NCBI RefSeq assembly: GCF_003054045.1
Contig: NZ_QBKH01000006.1
Span: forward strand, 248,001 to 312,000
DNA length: 64,000 nt
Direction: 5' to 3'
DNA from: Sphingobacterium faecium
GTDB taxonomy: Bacteria > Bacteroidota > Bacteroidia > Sphingobacteriales > Sphingobacteriaceae
This document shows, piece by piece, positions 45,954 through 55,239 of the stretch; position 1 is the first letter of the stretch, and every line of letters starts with the position of its first letter. The position numbers were made by a program, and so were the translations under genes. The notes beneath the pieces were generated by a model. The model was given only the letters and a program-made list of their open reading frames with translations, was not told the origin of the DNA and did not search any database.

Positions 45954-47375
45954 ATGAGCATGATGAATTTAAATGAGCCTGCAAAGACTTTAGAGTCAAC
46001 AAAAAAAATACTCCCTATCATTCTTGCTACCTCTATATTTATGCAGATGCTGGATTCAACTATCCTCAATACTTCATTGCCTGCTATTGCAAAAGATCTG
46101 AATGAATCTCCATTAAATATGCAGAATGCCATTATCAGCTATGTCCTTACTTTAGCAGTTTTTATGCCTGTAAGTGGATTTCTATCAGATAAATTCGGTA
46201 CTAAGCGTGTGTTTATTTTCTCCATAGTTTTGTTTAGTGCTGGTTCCTTATTTTGCTCACTTTCTCAAAATTTGATGCAACTTGTAATCGCACGAGTGAT
46301 ACAGGGTATCGGTGGTAGTTTGATGACTCCAGTAGGCAAATTGGCCCTCATTAAAACTTTTCCAAAAAAAGAATTATTGAAAGCAATGAATTTCGCGATT
46401 ATTCCAGCTTTAATAGGACCCGTATTAGGCCCATTGGTAGGTGGGTATATGGTCGATTATCTTTCCTGGCATTGGATCTTTCTAATTAATATACCCATTG
46501 GTCTAATAGGTCTGCTATTAAGTCTGAAGTATATGCCCGACTATAGATCAAATATTATCAATTTTGATCTAAAAGGATTTCTCATCTTCGGTGCGGCATC
46601 ATTACTACTTTCGATTTCCTTAGAATTATTTGGCAATACTGCTCACCTGACACCAGTGCTACTCGTGGCATTAAGTGGATTCTTTATGCTGTATTTTTAT
46701 TATCGCCATGCAAACACAGATGATAATCCTATTTTTCCTTTAAATTTGTTTCAAGTAAGAACTTTTCGGGTCGGTATTTTAGGTAATCTAGCTACACGAT
46801 TGGGGATTAGTTCTATTCCATTATTACTACCCATGATGATCCAGATTGCTTACGGTCAGTCTGCTGTAACATCAGGATGGATTGTTGCTCCAATGGCTTT
46901 AACAGCTATGTTCGGAAAATCAGTAGTGATAGGCATCTTAAATAAGTTCGGTTATAGAGCAACCCTAATGACCAATACATTTATTATTGGATTGCTGATT
47001 TGCTGTATGGCCATACCTACGATAAATTCATCCATTTACTGGTACATACCTATTATAGCCACTCTTGGTTTTTTTAACTCTATTCAGTTTACTTCCATGA
47101 ATACCATTTCTATCGCGGATTTACGGCAGTACCATACCAGTAGTGGCAATTCATTAGTTTCTGTTAATCAACAATTGGCAGTTGGTTTTGGCGTTGCATT
47201 TGGACTGATCGTGTTGAAACTTTTTCAAGCTGATGTAAAGTTGATTCATCATGAAATTCATAATGCTTTCAGGTATACGTTTTTAGTGGTGGGCAGCTTG
47301 ACCATCCTATCTGGATTTATTTTTAGAAGATTGCATTTTAGAGACGGAGAAAATATGAAGTCCGAAGAAAAATAA
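45954..47375 (+). CDS. MFS exporter, DHA2 (EmrB/QacA-like) family
   Basis: 473 residues with about 14 membrane helices. DHA2 signs are MQMLDSTILNTSLPAIAKDL in helix 1, SGFLSDKFGTKRVF as motif A and ARVIQGIGGSLMTPVGKLAL in helix 4/5. It exports hydrophobic drugs or metabolites by proton antiport. No membrane-fusion (EmrA-like) gene is adjacent, so it probably acts alone. Several in-frame ATGs near the start (residues 3 and 4) are alternatives. Confidence 0.92.
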   Translation: MSMMNLNEPAKTLESTKKILPIILATSIFMQMLDSTILNTSLPAIAKDLNESPLNMQNAIISYVLTLAVFMPVSGFLSDKFGTKRVFIFSIVLFSAGSLFCSLSQNLMQLVIARVIQGIGGSLMTPVGKLALIKTFPKKELLKAMNFAIIPALIGPVLGPLVGGYMVDYLSWHWIFLINIPIGLIGLLLSLKYMPDYRSNIINFDLKGFLIFGAASLLLSISLELFGNTAHLTPVLLVALSGFFMLYFYYRHANTDDNPIFPLNLFQVRTFRVGILGNLATRLGISSIPLLLPMMIQIAYGQSAVTSGWIVAPMALTAMFGKSVVIGILNKFGYRATLMTNTFIIGLLICCMAIPTINSSIYWYIPIIATLGFFNSIQFTSMNTISIADLRQYHTSSGNSLVSVNQQLAVGFGVAFGLIVLKLFQADVKLIHHEIHNAFRYTFLVVGSLTILSGFIFRRLHFRDGENMKSEEK

Positions 47376-47383
47376 AAGCCATA

Positions 47384-47409
47384 GATCAAAAAAAACATAT
47401 TTTTTGATC
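47384..47409 (+). terminator. Terminator-like hairpin after the DHA2 exporter
   Basis: GATCAAAAAA and its complement with a six-base loop, nine bases after the stop codon. The stem is itself an A/T run, so termination is possible on either strand. Confidence 0.6.
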
Positions 47410-47453
47410 ATCCATCCACATGAAGTTCCATTCATGATATTCCTTAAGAATCA

Positions 47454-47499
47454 AATAGGAGACATCTGGCTTTTTGTTATATCACAGATGTCTCCTATT
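47454..47499. terminator. 15-bp hairpin between convergent genes
   Basis: AATAGGAGACATCTG and its complement with a 16-base loop that contains a T5 run. It lies between the exporter (+) and the serine hydrolase (-). Confidence 0.65.
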
Positions 47500-47618
47500 A
47501 GAATACCCTGTCATTGATTTACCTTGTAACGATGAAACAGGAAATGATTATTCTTTGCTCCTATTGAAGAGGTTAATCGTTAATAAGGGGCTATGCTTAA
47601 CACAAAAGATCCTTCATG

Positions 47619-49421
47619 TTATTTTTTTCGAACGGCTTTAAAATTTCCGTTTGGCTGTTTGAATGTTAATGATACAGCTTTGTCATCGACTAGTTCAAAT
47701 TGCAGGTTATATCCGGTTAGTATATTGATTTTGAAAGTATGGTTTCCAATAGCTGTAGTTTCATAATCTGTCTGTCCTGGAACAGAAGCGACCAAAATAT
47801 TGCCTTTGAGGTATATCTTGATCGTAGTGCCTCCTAACGTATATTCACCGACATATTGTTCCATCATTTCTTTTGGTAAATCGACTTCTTTGGGACGGAA
47901 GGTAAATAAAACAGATTTTCCATCCATAGGTATCGTTAGACCTGCTATCTTTCCATCATTACCCGAGCTGAAATTGAATTTAAATTCACTATAAGCGGTA
48001 TCAATTACTCCATTTTTATCGATATCTCTAGCCTCGAAGACATCATAATGAAAATGTTTTAGAAAAATATGCTCCTTTCCAAATTTTGCAAATAGCGAAT
48101 CGCCTTTATGATAGACATGAATTATTCCTGCAATAGGATTTTCATAAGATCCTACATAACTTTCTGCTTGGTGAGAGGGCTTGGTATTTAAGATTTGTTC
48201 TTTTTCTGCTGGCAGATTTTTAATTTCCTTTTTCTGAGCTACTTCTTTTTTCTTATTCTGCTCAGCATTCCAATCTATCGGATTGATTTTTAAAATACGA
48301 TCGGCGATGGTATTACTGATGATAGCTGGTACGGGTGAATTGCTTTGATTGCTCAGTACGACGATACCGAGTTTATCTGATGGAAAAAAGGATACACTTG
48401 CAGAAAAGCCATCAATATTACCACCATGCTCTACCTTATAATGTCCACGGTAAGAACTGATCATCCAACCTAGACCATAACTGGCCGAATAAATATCTTT
48501 ATACTCTTTAGGTAAACCGCCCGCTATAACCATTTGTGCAGAAGCGGCTTGTTCTATGTAAGAAGATGGTAAAATATCGTTACCCATATAAGATCCTCCG
48601 CTAGTCCACATTTGCAACCAATGCGCCATATCATTTACACTACTGTTAATTGACCCAGCAGGACCCATGCCCGATATATCATAATAATCCAGCTTATTAA
48701 TTACGCTATCGTTTTTTAAAGTGTAAGGCAGCGAAGCATCCGAATCTTTTTGCATATCGTAGATACTGGTATTTGAACGTGTCATGGCTAATGGTATAAA
48801 AAGCTTTTCTTTTATATTTTGCTCCCAAGTTTTTCCAGTTATTTTTTCAGCAATCATACCCTGAAGAAGAAACATATAATTATTATACTGCCATTTTTCT
48901 CTAAGTCCCACATTAGGTTCCATATACTTGATTCTTTGCATTAAGCTATCTCGATTTGGCGTATTAAAGAGATACCAAGAATAATCATATCTGGAAAGTC
49001 CCGTACGATGGGTCATCAGATCACGAACGGTAATTTGATTATTCATATTGTCATTAATAAAACGCAAGTCGGGTAAATATGTCGTTGCCTTACCATCCAA
49101 AGAAAGTTTACCTTCTTTTTCCAATAAACCCAGTAGCGCACAAGTAAATGCTTTAGAACTGGAACCTATAGCAAATAGCGTATTGGGCGTTACAGGCTTC
49201 TGCCCTTCGAAGTCCCGATAACCAAAGCCCTTACTATAAATGACTTTATTTCCTTCAGTAATGGCTACAGCAAAGCCAGCAACTTTTTGATCATGTAATA
49301 CTTTGTTTAATACAAGATCTAAATCCGTAAGCCTTTTATCAAGTTTTACCTTTTCCTGTTGAGCAAATGTCGAAAAACTAATTATGGAGAGGGAAAGGTA
49401 AATAATCGTTCTTTTCATCAT
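47619..49421 (-). CDS. Secreted serine hydrolase, class C beta-lactamase family
   Basis: 600 residues with a signal peptide (cleavage near residue 20, STFAQQ). The catalytic motif is SSSK at 87-90 in AIGSSSKAFT, with a Tyr-Asn element in WQYNNYMFLLQG and HGG in VEHGGNIDGFSAS. The C-terminal 170 residues include two DUF3471-like beta segments (YVGSYENP, YVGEYTLGG). Members are D-amino peptidases, esterases or penicillin-binding-like enzymes; few are true beta-lactamases. The signal peptide indicates a periplasmic enzyme. The gene is monocistronic. Confidence 0.9.
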   Translation of the reverse strand: MMKRTIIYLSLSIISFSTFAQQEKVKLDKRLTDLDLVLNKVLHDQKVAGFAVAITEGNKVIYSKGFGYRDFEGQKPVTPNTLFAIGSSSKAFTCALLGLLEKEGKLSLDGKATTYLPDLRFINDNMNNQITVRDLMTHRTGLSRYDYSWYLFNTPNRDSLMQRIKYMEPNVGLREKWQYNNYMFLLQGMIAEKITGKTWEQNIKEKLFIPLAMTRSNTSIYDMQKDSDASLPYTLKNDSVINKLDYYDISGMGPAGSINSSVNDMAHWLQMWTSGGSYMGNDILPSSYIEQAASAQMVIAGGLPKEYKDIYSASYGLGWMISSYRGHYKVEHGGNIDGFSASVSFFPSDKLGIVVLSNQSNSPVPAIISNTIADRILKINPIDWNAEQNKKKEVAQKKEIKNLPAEKEQILNTKPSHQAESYVGSYENPIAGIIHVYHKGDSLFAKFGKEHIFLKHFHYDVFEARDIDKNGVIDTAYSEFKFNFSSGNDGKIAGLTIPMDGKSVLFTFRPKEVDLPKEMMEQYVGEYTLGGTTIKIYLKGNILVASVPGQTDYETTAIGNHTFKINILTGYNLQFELVDDKAVSLTFKQPNGNFKAVRKK

Positions 49422-49654
49422 ATTAAAATTTGTTTAATCTTTTATTTTTATGGAGATCAACTTATACCGTTAGATATAAGAATTTTCTTAAATCAATGAT
49501 ACGATATAATTATAACCAATACAAGAAATAATTTATTGTATTGCAATATTGTATGCCTTGTGATTATTGTTCCTTTTTTATTACCTTTAGTGATTGGGTT
49601 CATATGCAATGTTTGGTCATATTGCACCATGTTTCAGCTCCAACAATCGAAATT

Positions 49655-50392
49655 ATGCGCGATATAAAAGATGTCTTAAAACAGAAACAACATGTATTAG
49701 ATGTTGGGTTTGCAGTGATTGAACACATTTATTCGAATGAGGAAGTAAATAGTATTTTGAATGCTATCCATAATGCCGATACTTCAAAACCTACATTCAG
49801 AAAAACAACAGACTTATTCGCTATTCGTCAATTCTTAAGAGAAATTCCTGAAGTTTTGGCACTTATATTTACGGACAATCTAAAGAAAATCATTCGAGAC
49901 ATTATTGGCGACAATTTCTTTGTCGTAAAGAGCATTTATTTTGATAAACCTGAAAATTCGAATTGGTATGTGTCTTATCATCAAGATCTGACGATTTCGG
50001 TCGATAAGAAATTAGAAATTGAAAATTTCGGACCTTGGACGATGAAACAAAATCAATATGCAGTACAGCCCACCATTGACCTGTTAGAAAACATGATGAC
50101 CATCAGAATTCATCTTGATGATACAGATGAACATAATGGCGCTTTAAAAGTTATTCCAAAATCTCACAGTAAGGGTATTTATCGCCCGGAGACAATAAAT
50201 TGGGATGATGAGGTTGAAACAATTTGTTCCGTGAAGAGGGGAGGGATCATGCTGATGAAACCCTTGTTATTGCATAGCTCCAATAGAACTACCAATAATA
50301 AGAAAAGACGGGTCATACATATCGAATTTTCAAATTTAGAACTGCCGATTGAATTAAAATGGTCAGAGCGTATAAATTTTAACCTCATATAG
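49655..50392 (+). CDS. Phytanoyl-CoA dioxygenase (PhyH) family oxygenase
   Basis: 245 residues from MRDIKDVLKQKQH; the open frame reaches about 110 bases further up but only to a TTG, in sequence unlike protein. Fe(II) ligands are His109 and Asp111 in SYHQDLTIS and His207 in LLLHSSNRT; the Arg near 218 would bind 2-oxoglutarate. Such enzymes hydroxylate varied small molecules. No biosynthetic cluster is evident, so the substrate cannot be assigned. Confidence 0.85.
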   Translation: MRDIKDVLKQKQHVLDVGFAVIEHIYSNEEVNSILNAIHNADTSKPTFRKTTDLFAIRQFLREIPEVLALIFTDNLKKIIRDIIGDNFFVVKSIYFDKPENSNWYVSYHQDLTISVDKKLEIENFGPWTMKQNQYAVQPTIDLLENMMTIRIHLDDTDEHNGALKVIPKSHSKGIYRPETINWDDEVETICSVKRGGIMLMKPLLLHSSNRTTNNKKRRVIHIEFSNLELPIELKWSERINFNLI

Positions 50393-50522
50393 ACATTGGA
50401 GATAATCCCTTTCCATCTTTCAAAGTGGTTTCAATAACTTATCCAACTCACGATGTAATACTCTATTTAGCATATCCAGGCTTGAGAGAATCTCATCCAA
50501 GTTGGAGGCTATCATGAGCTAT

Positions 50523-50990
50523 CTAATAGATGATCTGGGAACTTTCTTTAATACTGTTCATGACGAAAATACTTTTTGTTTGTCCAATACCCTCTATCTC
50601 AGAAAGCTGATTCACAAAAAAATCATGGAATACATCCATATTCGGAGCTAGAATTTTTAACATAAAATCAAAGTCACCACTGATATTATAAAATTCCACT
50701 ACTTCATTCAATTTACTCACTTCTTCTATAAATTTTGATGCGGTCTTTTTATTATGTGCATTTAGAGCGATCATACATATCACCATCATTCCTTTATCCA
50801 CTTTTTTACGATCTAAAACAGCCGTATATCCTTTTATGATCCCTAATTTTTCCATACGCTTGATTCGCTCATGAGTAGGTGTTGAGCTTAGGTTAATTCG
50901 GCCAGATAGATCGCGGACACTCAGCTTAGCATCTTTTTGTAATAAACGTAGAATAGCGAGATCCTTTTCATCAAGTGTATAATTTTCCAT
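50523..50990 (-). CDS. Lrp/AsnC-family transcriptional regulator
   Basis: 155 residues from MENYTLDEKDLAILRLLQ; a TTG seven codons upstream is unlikely. The N-terminal helix-turn-helix is LSVRDLSGRINLSSTPTHER, followed by the RAM effector domain (VICMIALNAHNKKTASKFIE, FYNISGDFDFMLKILAPNM). It usually binds an amino acid and forms octamers. It is divergent from a DHA2-type exporter with about 143 bases between, so it is the likely regulator of that exporter. Confidence 0.93.
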   Translation of the reverse strand: MENYTLDEKDLAILRLLQKDAKLSVRDLSGRINLSSTPTHERIKRMEKLGIIKGYTAVLDRKKVDKGMMVICMIALNAHNKKTASKFIEEVSKLNEVVEFYNISGDFDFMLKILAPNMDVFHDFFVNQLSEIEGIGQTKSIFVMNSIKESSQIIY

Positions 50991-51108
50991 TTGTTCTTTT
51001 ATTAGATTCAATATTGATATTTAAAGTGTAAATGTTCTTTTTTTTGTTTTGATTATGATGTATTGTTCCAAATTTAGCGAATAGTTTTATTATTTGTCCC
51101 AATAATTT

Positions 51109-51116
51109 TAGTTTTG
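51109..51116 (+). promoter_or_regulatory. Candidate -7 promoter box for the second DHA2 exporter
   Basis: TAGTTTTG matches TAnnTTTG, 18 bases before the ATG. A TTTG 12 bases further up is too close for the usual -33 box. Confidence 0.45.
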
Positions 51117-51133
51117 CAGGCAATTTGAATGAT

Positions 51134-52519
51134 ATGGGAACAAGGAGAAATATAATATTAATACTAGCATCGATAGGAACTTTTGTTGAAGCGTTGGACA
51201 TTGCCATTATTAACTTAACGATTCCCTCCATTCAACAACAGTTTCATATTGGTGCAGATAAGGTACAGTGGTTACAGACCTTATATGTTTTATTTTTTGG
51301 AGGTTTTTTGATTATTGGAGGTAAACTATCTGATGAGATTGGGCGTAAAAAATTATTTCTTTTAGGCGGGTTGATTTTTATGTTTTCCTCATTAGGCGCA
51401 GGACTCTCTCCCAACTTTGAGGCGCTTGCCCTATTTCGTGCTTTACAGGGGCTTGGGGCAGCACTTATTATGCCAGCATCATTGTCTATTGTCACCAATA
51501 CTTTTACTGAAAATCAAGAAAGAAATCGTGCATTAGGAGTTTTTAGTTCATTTGCAGCGATTGGGTCTGGAAGTGGATTATCGATAGGAGGGATCATCAG
51601 TACCTACCTGAGCTGGCACTGGGTATTCCTGATTAATGTTCCCATTCTTTTCATCACGTTAATATTAGCATATCATTACCTGCCATCTGATGAAAAAATT
51701 AAAAATGTTCAGAAAACAGACGCTATTTCTGGATTACTATTGGTTTTAGGATTATTAAGTCTAACCTATGGTACACATGAGCTTATCCATATCCATGAAC
51801 ATCCCCTATTGGTAGTTGGCTCACTTGCATTGGCCGCATTTATATTAAGCACTGTATTTTATCGTTTGAAAACAGTGTCCCAACCCTTAATCAACCTCGA
51901 GCTATTTAAATATAGATCATTGGTGGCTTCCAATCTTGCATTCTTTACTTTAGGAGCATTTTTTATAGGATTTTTATTTTTGATATCCTTGATGCTCCAA
52001 AAAGATATGCATCATAGCGCTGCTTCAGCCGGTATCATGTTGGTGCCTTTTAGTATCATGTCTGCAGTAGTAGCTAAATTTATACTGCCCACTATTTGTC
52101 GAAAATTTTATCCTGCACAGATGGGTATCTTAGGATGGTCTTTTATGTTAACAGGTGCCATATCTTTACTATTATCCATCTACTTTGGTCATCCGCTACA
52201 GATTGTTTTATTCGGCGCTGCGTGTATTTCAGGAATTGGAATGACCATCTGCTTTACCAGTTTATCTATTTTAGGCATTCGCGATGTGGACGCAGTTCAT
52301 TATGGTGTAGCATCAAGTTTAACCAGTACGAGTTACTTTTTAGGAGCTGGAATTGGTCTGTCATTTATGACTTTAATGAGTCAATTATTTCCTTCCAAAT
52401 TGGCTGTAGACCATTTAAGCTTGAGTATCTTAGCCTGTTATGCTGTGATTGCTATGGGGATTTTGAGGTATTTGATCATTAAAGAATTAAAAGCTGAAAA
52501 AGTTCAAGTTGCTATTTAA
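51134..52519 (+). CDS. MFS exporter, DHA2-type
   Basis: 461 residues, about 14 membrane helices. Motifs are FVEALDIAIINLTIPSIQQQ in helix 1, GGKLSDEIGRKKLFLLGG as motif A and ALQGLGAALIMPASLSIVTN in helix 5. The TTG three codons upstream is a poorer start. The neighbouring Lrp-type gene suggests induction by an amino acid or similar ligand; export of that ligand is inference. It is followed by a decayed region. Confidence 0.9.
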   Translation: MGTRRNIILILASIGTFVEALDIAIINLTIPSIQQQFHIGADKVQWLQTLYVLFFGGFLIIGGKLSDEIGRKKLFLLGGLIFMFSSLGAGLSPNFEALALFRALQGLGAALIMPASLSIVTNTFTENQERNRALGVFSSFAAIGSGSGLSIGGIISTYLSWHWVFLINVPILFITLILAYHYLPSDEKIKNVQKTDAISGLLLVLGLLSLTYGTHELIHIHEHPLLVVGSLALAAFILSTVFYRLKTVSQPLINLELFKYRSLVASNLAFFTLGAFFIGFLFLISLMLQKDMHHSAASAGIMLVPFSIMSAVVAKFILPTICRKFYPAQMGILGWSFMLTGAISLLLSIYFGHPLQIVLFGAACISGIGMTICFTSLSILGIRDVDAVHYGVASSLTSTSYFLGAGIGLSFMTLMSQLFPSKLAVDHLSLSILACYAVIAMGILRYLIIKELKAEKVQVAI

Positions 52520-52865
52520 CCTGAGCTGTAGAAACTGAGATAAAACTACTCCTGGTTACTATATTTTTTACCCATCCTTCTACAGCTGTAATTTTGGAAA
52601 ATTTCGCTCATCATGCACATCCAATATTGGTGACTGAGTCATTAGGTTCTGGTTTCGATTGCGTAATATCGAGCAAATCAAACTCGATCAAGTAGATTAT
52701 AAATATAGCTATTTCGCGCTTACATGCTTTACTGTTTTTAAGTATTGACTTCTGCTAATGAGAAATTTTAGATATCAGCTTGGCAAAGATGGGATTTTTT
52801 TGACGTTTTGTACTTCATTGGTTTTAGGTTTTATACTCTTGAACTTTATTTCAAATATCACGGCT
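52520..52865. other. Start of the decayed region, no intact gene
   Basis: About 350 bases with short frames only. A stretch from about 52590 can be read as ENFAHHAHPILVTESLGSGF, protein-like but short and unidentified, followed by a stop. It may be a gene remnant. Confidence 0.4.
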
Positions 52866-53084
52866 ATGAAATTGAGCGGTAACAAAATTTGATTAACAGA
52901 TGCTACTTCAGGCATCGGCAAAGCATTGACAGAGAAATTCTGTGCATCAGACAATCATATAGTAGTAGTGGGTAGAAATGAAATAAGGTTAGAAGGACTT
53001 AACAGATCCAATACTCCTAAAATACTTAAACAGGCAATAGAAAGAAAGTCAGAATACATAGGTTTAATAATCGAACGAAAATAA
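52866..53084 (+). pseudogene. Remnant of a short-chain dehydrogenase (SDR) gene
   Basis: The frame reads MKLSGNKI, an in-frame TGA at codon 9 (52890-52892), then LTDATSGIGKALTEKFCASD and VVVGRNEIRLEGL. TSGIGKALTEKF is the SDR nucleotide-binding signature TGxxxGIG with changes, and VVGRNE follows as in intact members. The frame ends after 72 codons, far short of the usual 240-260. The Tyr-x-x-x-Lys active site is missing. Both the early stop and the deletion mark it as dead. Confidence 0.85.
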
Positions 53085-53254
53085 AATTACTACTGGCGAG
53101 GTATTGCATAATTGAGGATGAAGTTCTACAATAAACATAAGTACTTTTCAATACATTTGTATTATACTGAATGCTCGTTTGTATTGTTTCGACACTGCGA
53201 CAATAGCTGAAGCGTTGAGTATTATTTTACAATATAACCTTTTACAAACCTTTT

Positions 53255-53671
53255 ATGACAACTGTAAATCCATATCTATATTTTAACGGGAATTGCGAAG
53301 AAGCTTTTCTTTTTTACAAATCAGTCTTTAATTCCGAGTTTAAATATATCGGACGCTATAAAGATGTTCCACAAACAGATCGAGAAATATTTTTAGAACA
53401 AGACAATAAAATTATGCATGTTTCTCTTCCAATTTGTAGAGAGACAACATTGATGGGTTCTGACAATGCAGAGCTATTCCAACAAGCTGTTTCAACTAAC
53501 AATTTCTCATTAGCTATTAGCACCGACAAAAAGGAAGAGGCAGATAGATTATTTCAAAATCTTTCTGTAGATGGTAAAATAAAACTAGCGATGAATGAAA
53601 CATTTTGGGGTTCATACTATGGAATTGTTACGGATAAATTCGGAATTAACTGGAAGATTAGCTTTGAATAA
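53255..53671 (+). CDS. VOC-family protein, PhnB/glyoxalase-like
   Basis: 138 residues forming two beta-alpha-beta modules. The start VNPYLYFNGNCEEAFLFYKSVF and the end WGSYYGIVTDKFGINWKISF are typical of the PhnB-like or 3-demethylubiquinone-methyltransferase-like VOC group. Metal ligands usual for active glyoxalases are not all present, so activity is uncertain. It is intact although it lies between two broken genes in the decayed stretch. Confidence 0.85.
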   Translation: MTTVNPYLYFNGNCEEAFLFYKSVFNSEFKYIGRYKDVPQTDREIFLEQDNKIMHVSLPICRETTLMGSDNAELFQQAVSTNNFSLAISTDKKEEADRLFQNLSVDGKIKLAMNETFWGSYYGIVTDKFGINWKISFE

Positions 53672-53691
53672 AAGCATTTAATTCTACAAAA

Positions 53692-54109
53692 GTCATTATT
53701 AGAGAAGCTGAAATAAGCTATAATAAGCAATTCAAACAATAAAAAATTCTGTAACGGAAAATAACTTTGTCAGACCCTCTTTGGTAATCGATGAAGATTG
53801 TGAAGAATTTCTTACGAAGAGAGTAAAAGGTTGGGTATGTGAAATTGAAAATCAAATTGTAGGTTTTGCAATTGCATAGTTGAGAGAAAATAATATTTGG
53901 GTGTTACTTTTAGGTCTTTAATTTGAAAAATAATTATGGGACTGCAACTGTACAAGGTAAAGTTGGATTGGTATTTTACTCAATAAAAGGGTATAGTATG
54001 GTTAGGAAAAGTCTTTAATACAAGAGCAGCGCAGTCTTATAGGAAAGCAGGTTGGAAAGAAATGTGTATAAACACAACCAAGGAAAATAAATTTGAAATG
54101 ATACTAGGC
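53692..54109 (+). pseudogene. Decayed GNAT acetyltransferase
   Basis: No single frame is open. Pieces in order read VIIREAEISYN, then NSVTENNFVRPSLVIDEDCE, FLTKRVKGWVCEIENQIVGF with AIA and a TAG, then LRENNIWV, FEKNYG and finally TRAAQSYRKAGWKEM. Together these line up with one GNAT protein (IREA start, IVGFAIADLRENNIWALFL core, FYRKAGWKE end). There are several frameshifts and at least two stops, so it is long dead. Its last residues run into the N-terminal extension of the next gene. Confidence 0.82.
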
Positions 54110-54655
54110 ATGGGTAAAAAAGATTCAATAAACATATTGGGGGACCATATTAAACTTCCGCCATATGCGGATTTTCCAAACATCGAAGGAGAAATAATTT
54201 CGCTCAGACAAATTGCGAAGGCTGATCTGGAAGACATCATCGGGATTTCTTTTTATGATGCCATTCAGGCAACGACTGCAGAGATTGCAGGTGAGATGCA
54301 AGCTAAAATAGATAATGATTACAGGGAAGGAAACACCATCCATTGGGGAATTGTAGAAAATTCTACCGGTAAAATTACTGGGACTTGTGGTTACTATCGT
54401 GGATTTGAAAATGCAGAAGGTGAACTTGGATGTGTTTTGCTTCCTCAGTACCGAGGAAAGGGTTTTATGACAATTGCCATGCAGCTAGCCATCAACTTCG
54501 GACTGAACAGTATGGGGTTGAAACGTATCAGGGCTAGTACAACAGCGCAAAATTTCTCGGCAATAAGTCTACTTGAACGACTTCGCTTCATTAGAGTAGT
54601 CGAATTAGGAAATGATGTCATTGAATATGAACTGAGGATACAAAAGAATAGTTAA
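54110..54655 (+). CDS. GNAT acetyltransferase, RimJ/RimL-like
   Basis: About 181 residues starting MGKKDSINILGDHIKLPPYA. The frame opens 48 bases earlier, but those residues (ENKFEMILG) match the C-terminus of the broken upstream GNAT gene, so the later ATG is preferred. GNAT signs are ISLRQIAKADLEDIIGI, VLLPQYRGKGFMTIAMQLA at the acetyl-CoA loop and RIRASTTAQNFSAISLLERL with FI following. It transfers acetyl to amines such as protein N-termini or aminoglycoside-like compounds; the substrate is unknown. Confidence 0.87.
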   Translation: MGKKDSINILGDHIKLPPYADFPNIEGEIISLRQIAKADLEDIIGISFYDAIQATTAEIAGEMQAKIDNDYREGNTIHWGIVENSTGKITGTCGYYRGFENAEGELGCVLLPQYRGKGFMTIAMQLAINFGLNSMGLKRIRASTTAQNFSAISLLERLRFIRVVELGNDVIEYELRIQKNS

Positions 54656-54840
54656 CAAAATTATACACCTAATAAAAGTATCATGATTTTGAAAGGGCGT
54701 ATAGGCTTCTGATAACCGTACTGTTAATGGCTTCTGCCAATTTTTCATTTATATGTTACATTATCGCATATTTCGGCCAATTGACTTCAGGCCATCTTTT
54801 GTGAAATCTTTCCATTTGCCGTTTATGCTCAGGTTATGTT

Positions 54841-55206
54841 CACTTAAAGAAAGAAATGAATGATAGGATCAATTCAATGGAAGCTAATTTGGGACAGTTA
54901 TCAGGTAAAAGCAGGGAGATAAGTTAAATAATATAGGAATCGCTAAAACAGGTTGAAGAGATTAATAAGTTCTACGAAACCAGTACTTTAGAGCGTAAAC
55001 GAAATATAATTAGTTCGATGTTCCCTGAAAAACTTGTATTTGAAGAAGCAAAATATCGAACCGCTCGAATCAATCATGGAGTGGAGCTTATCTTGCTGAA
55101 AAACATTAAATTAAAAGATAAAAAAAATGGGACAAATCAGTGTTTTTCTGACTTGTCCCATGAGGTGCTCCCAACTGGGCTCGAACCAGTGACCAAAAGA
55201 TTATGA
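54841..55206 (+). pseudogene. 3' remnant of a serine site-specific recombinase
   Basis: In one frame it reads KKEMNDRINSMEANLGQL, in-frame TAA and TAG (54925 and 54934), then SLKQVEEINKFYETSTLERK, SSMFPEKLVFEEAKYRTARI and VELILLKNIKLK. The segment KRxIISSMFPEKLxF...YRTARIN is the typical C-terminal part of Bacteroidota large serine recombinases. The catalytic resolvase and zinc domains are gone. The frame continues through the tRNA terminator into the antisense of tRNA-Met, ending LPTGLEPVTKRL, a well-known readthrough of a tRNA 3' end. Confidence 0.8.
55120..55161 (-). terminator. Terminator of the tRNA-Met gene
   Basis: On the minus strand, ATGGGACAAGTCAG, a seven-base loop, then CTGATTTGTCCCAT and a T run, with one mismatch. 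It begins five bases after the tRNA 3' end. Confidence 0.88.
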
Positions 55207-55239
55207 GTCTTCTACTCTAACCAACTGAGCTATAGGAGC
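55166..55239 (-). tRNA. tRNA-Met (anticodon CAT)
   Basis: Folds as a full cloverleaf of 74 bases: acceptor GCTCCTA with TGGGAGC (one G-T pair), D stem GCTC/GAGT, anticodon stem GAAGA/TCTTT with loop CTCATAA and T arm ACTGG-TTCGAGC-CCAGT. CAT specifies Met, though a tRNA-Ile with modified C34 has the same anticodon and is not excluded. The CCA tail is not encoded. Its 3' end abuts the recombinase remnant. Confidence 0.93.

Noticed and set aside
47619..49421. True beta-lactamase giving antibiotic resistance
   Set aside because: Only the general serine hydrolase motifs are present; the family is broad and most members are not lactamases.
52520..55165. Left attachment copy of the tRNA-Met 3' end for the decayed element
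   Set aside because: I looked for a second copy of the tRNA 3' segment and saw none in the window, so the left boundary stays undefined.
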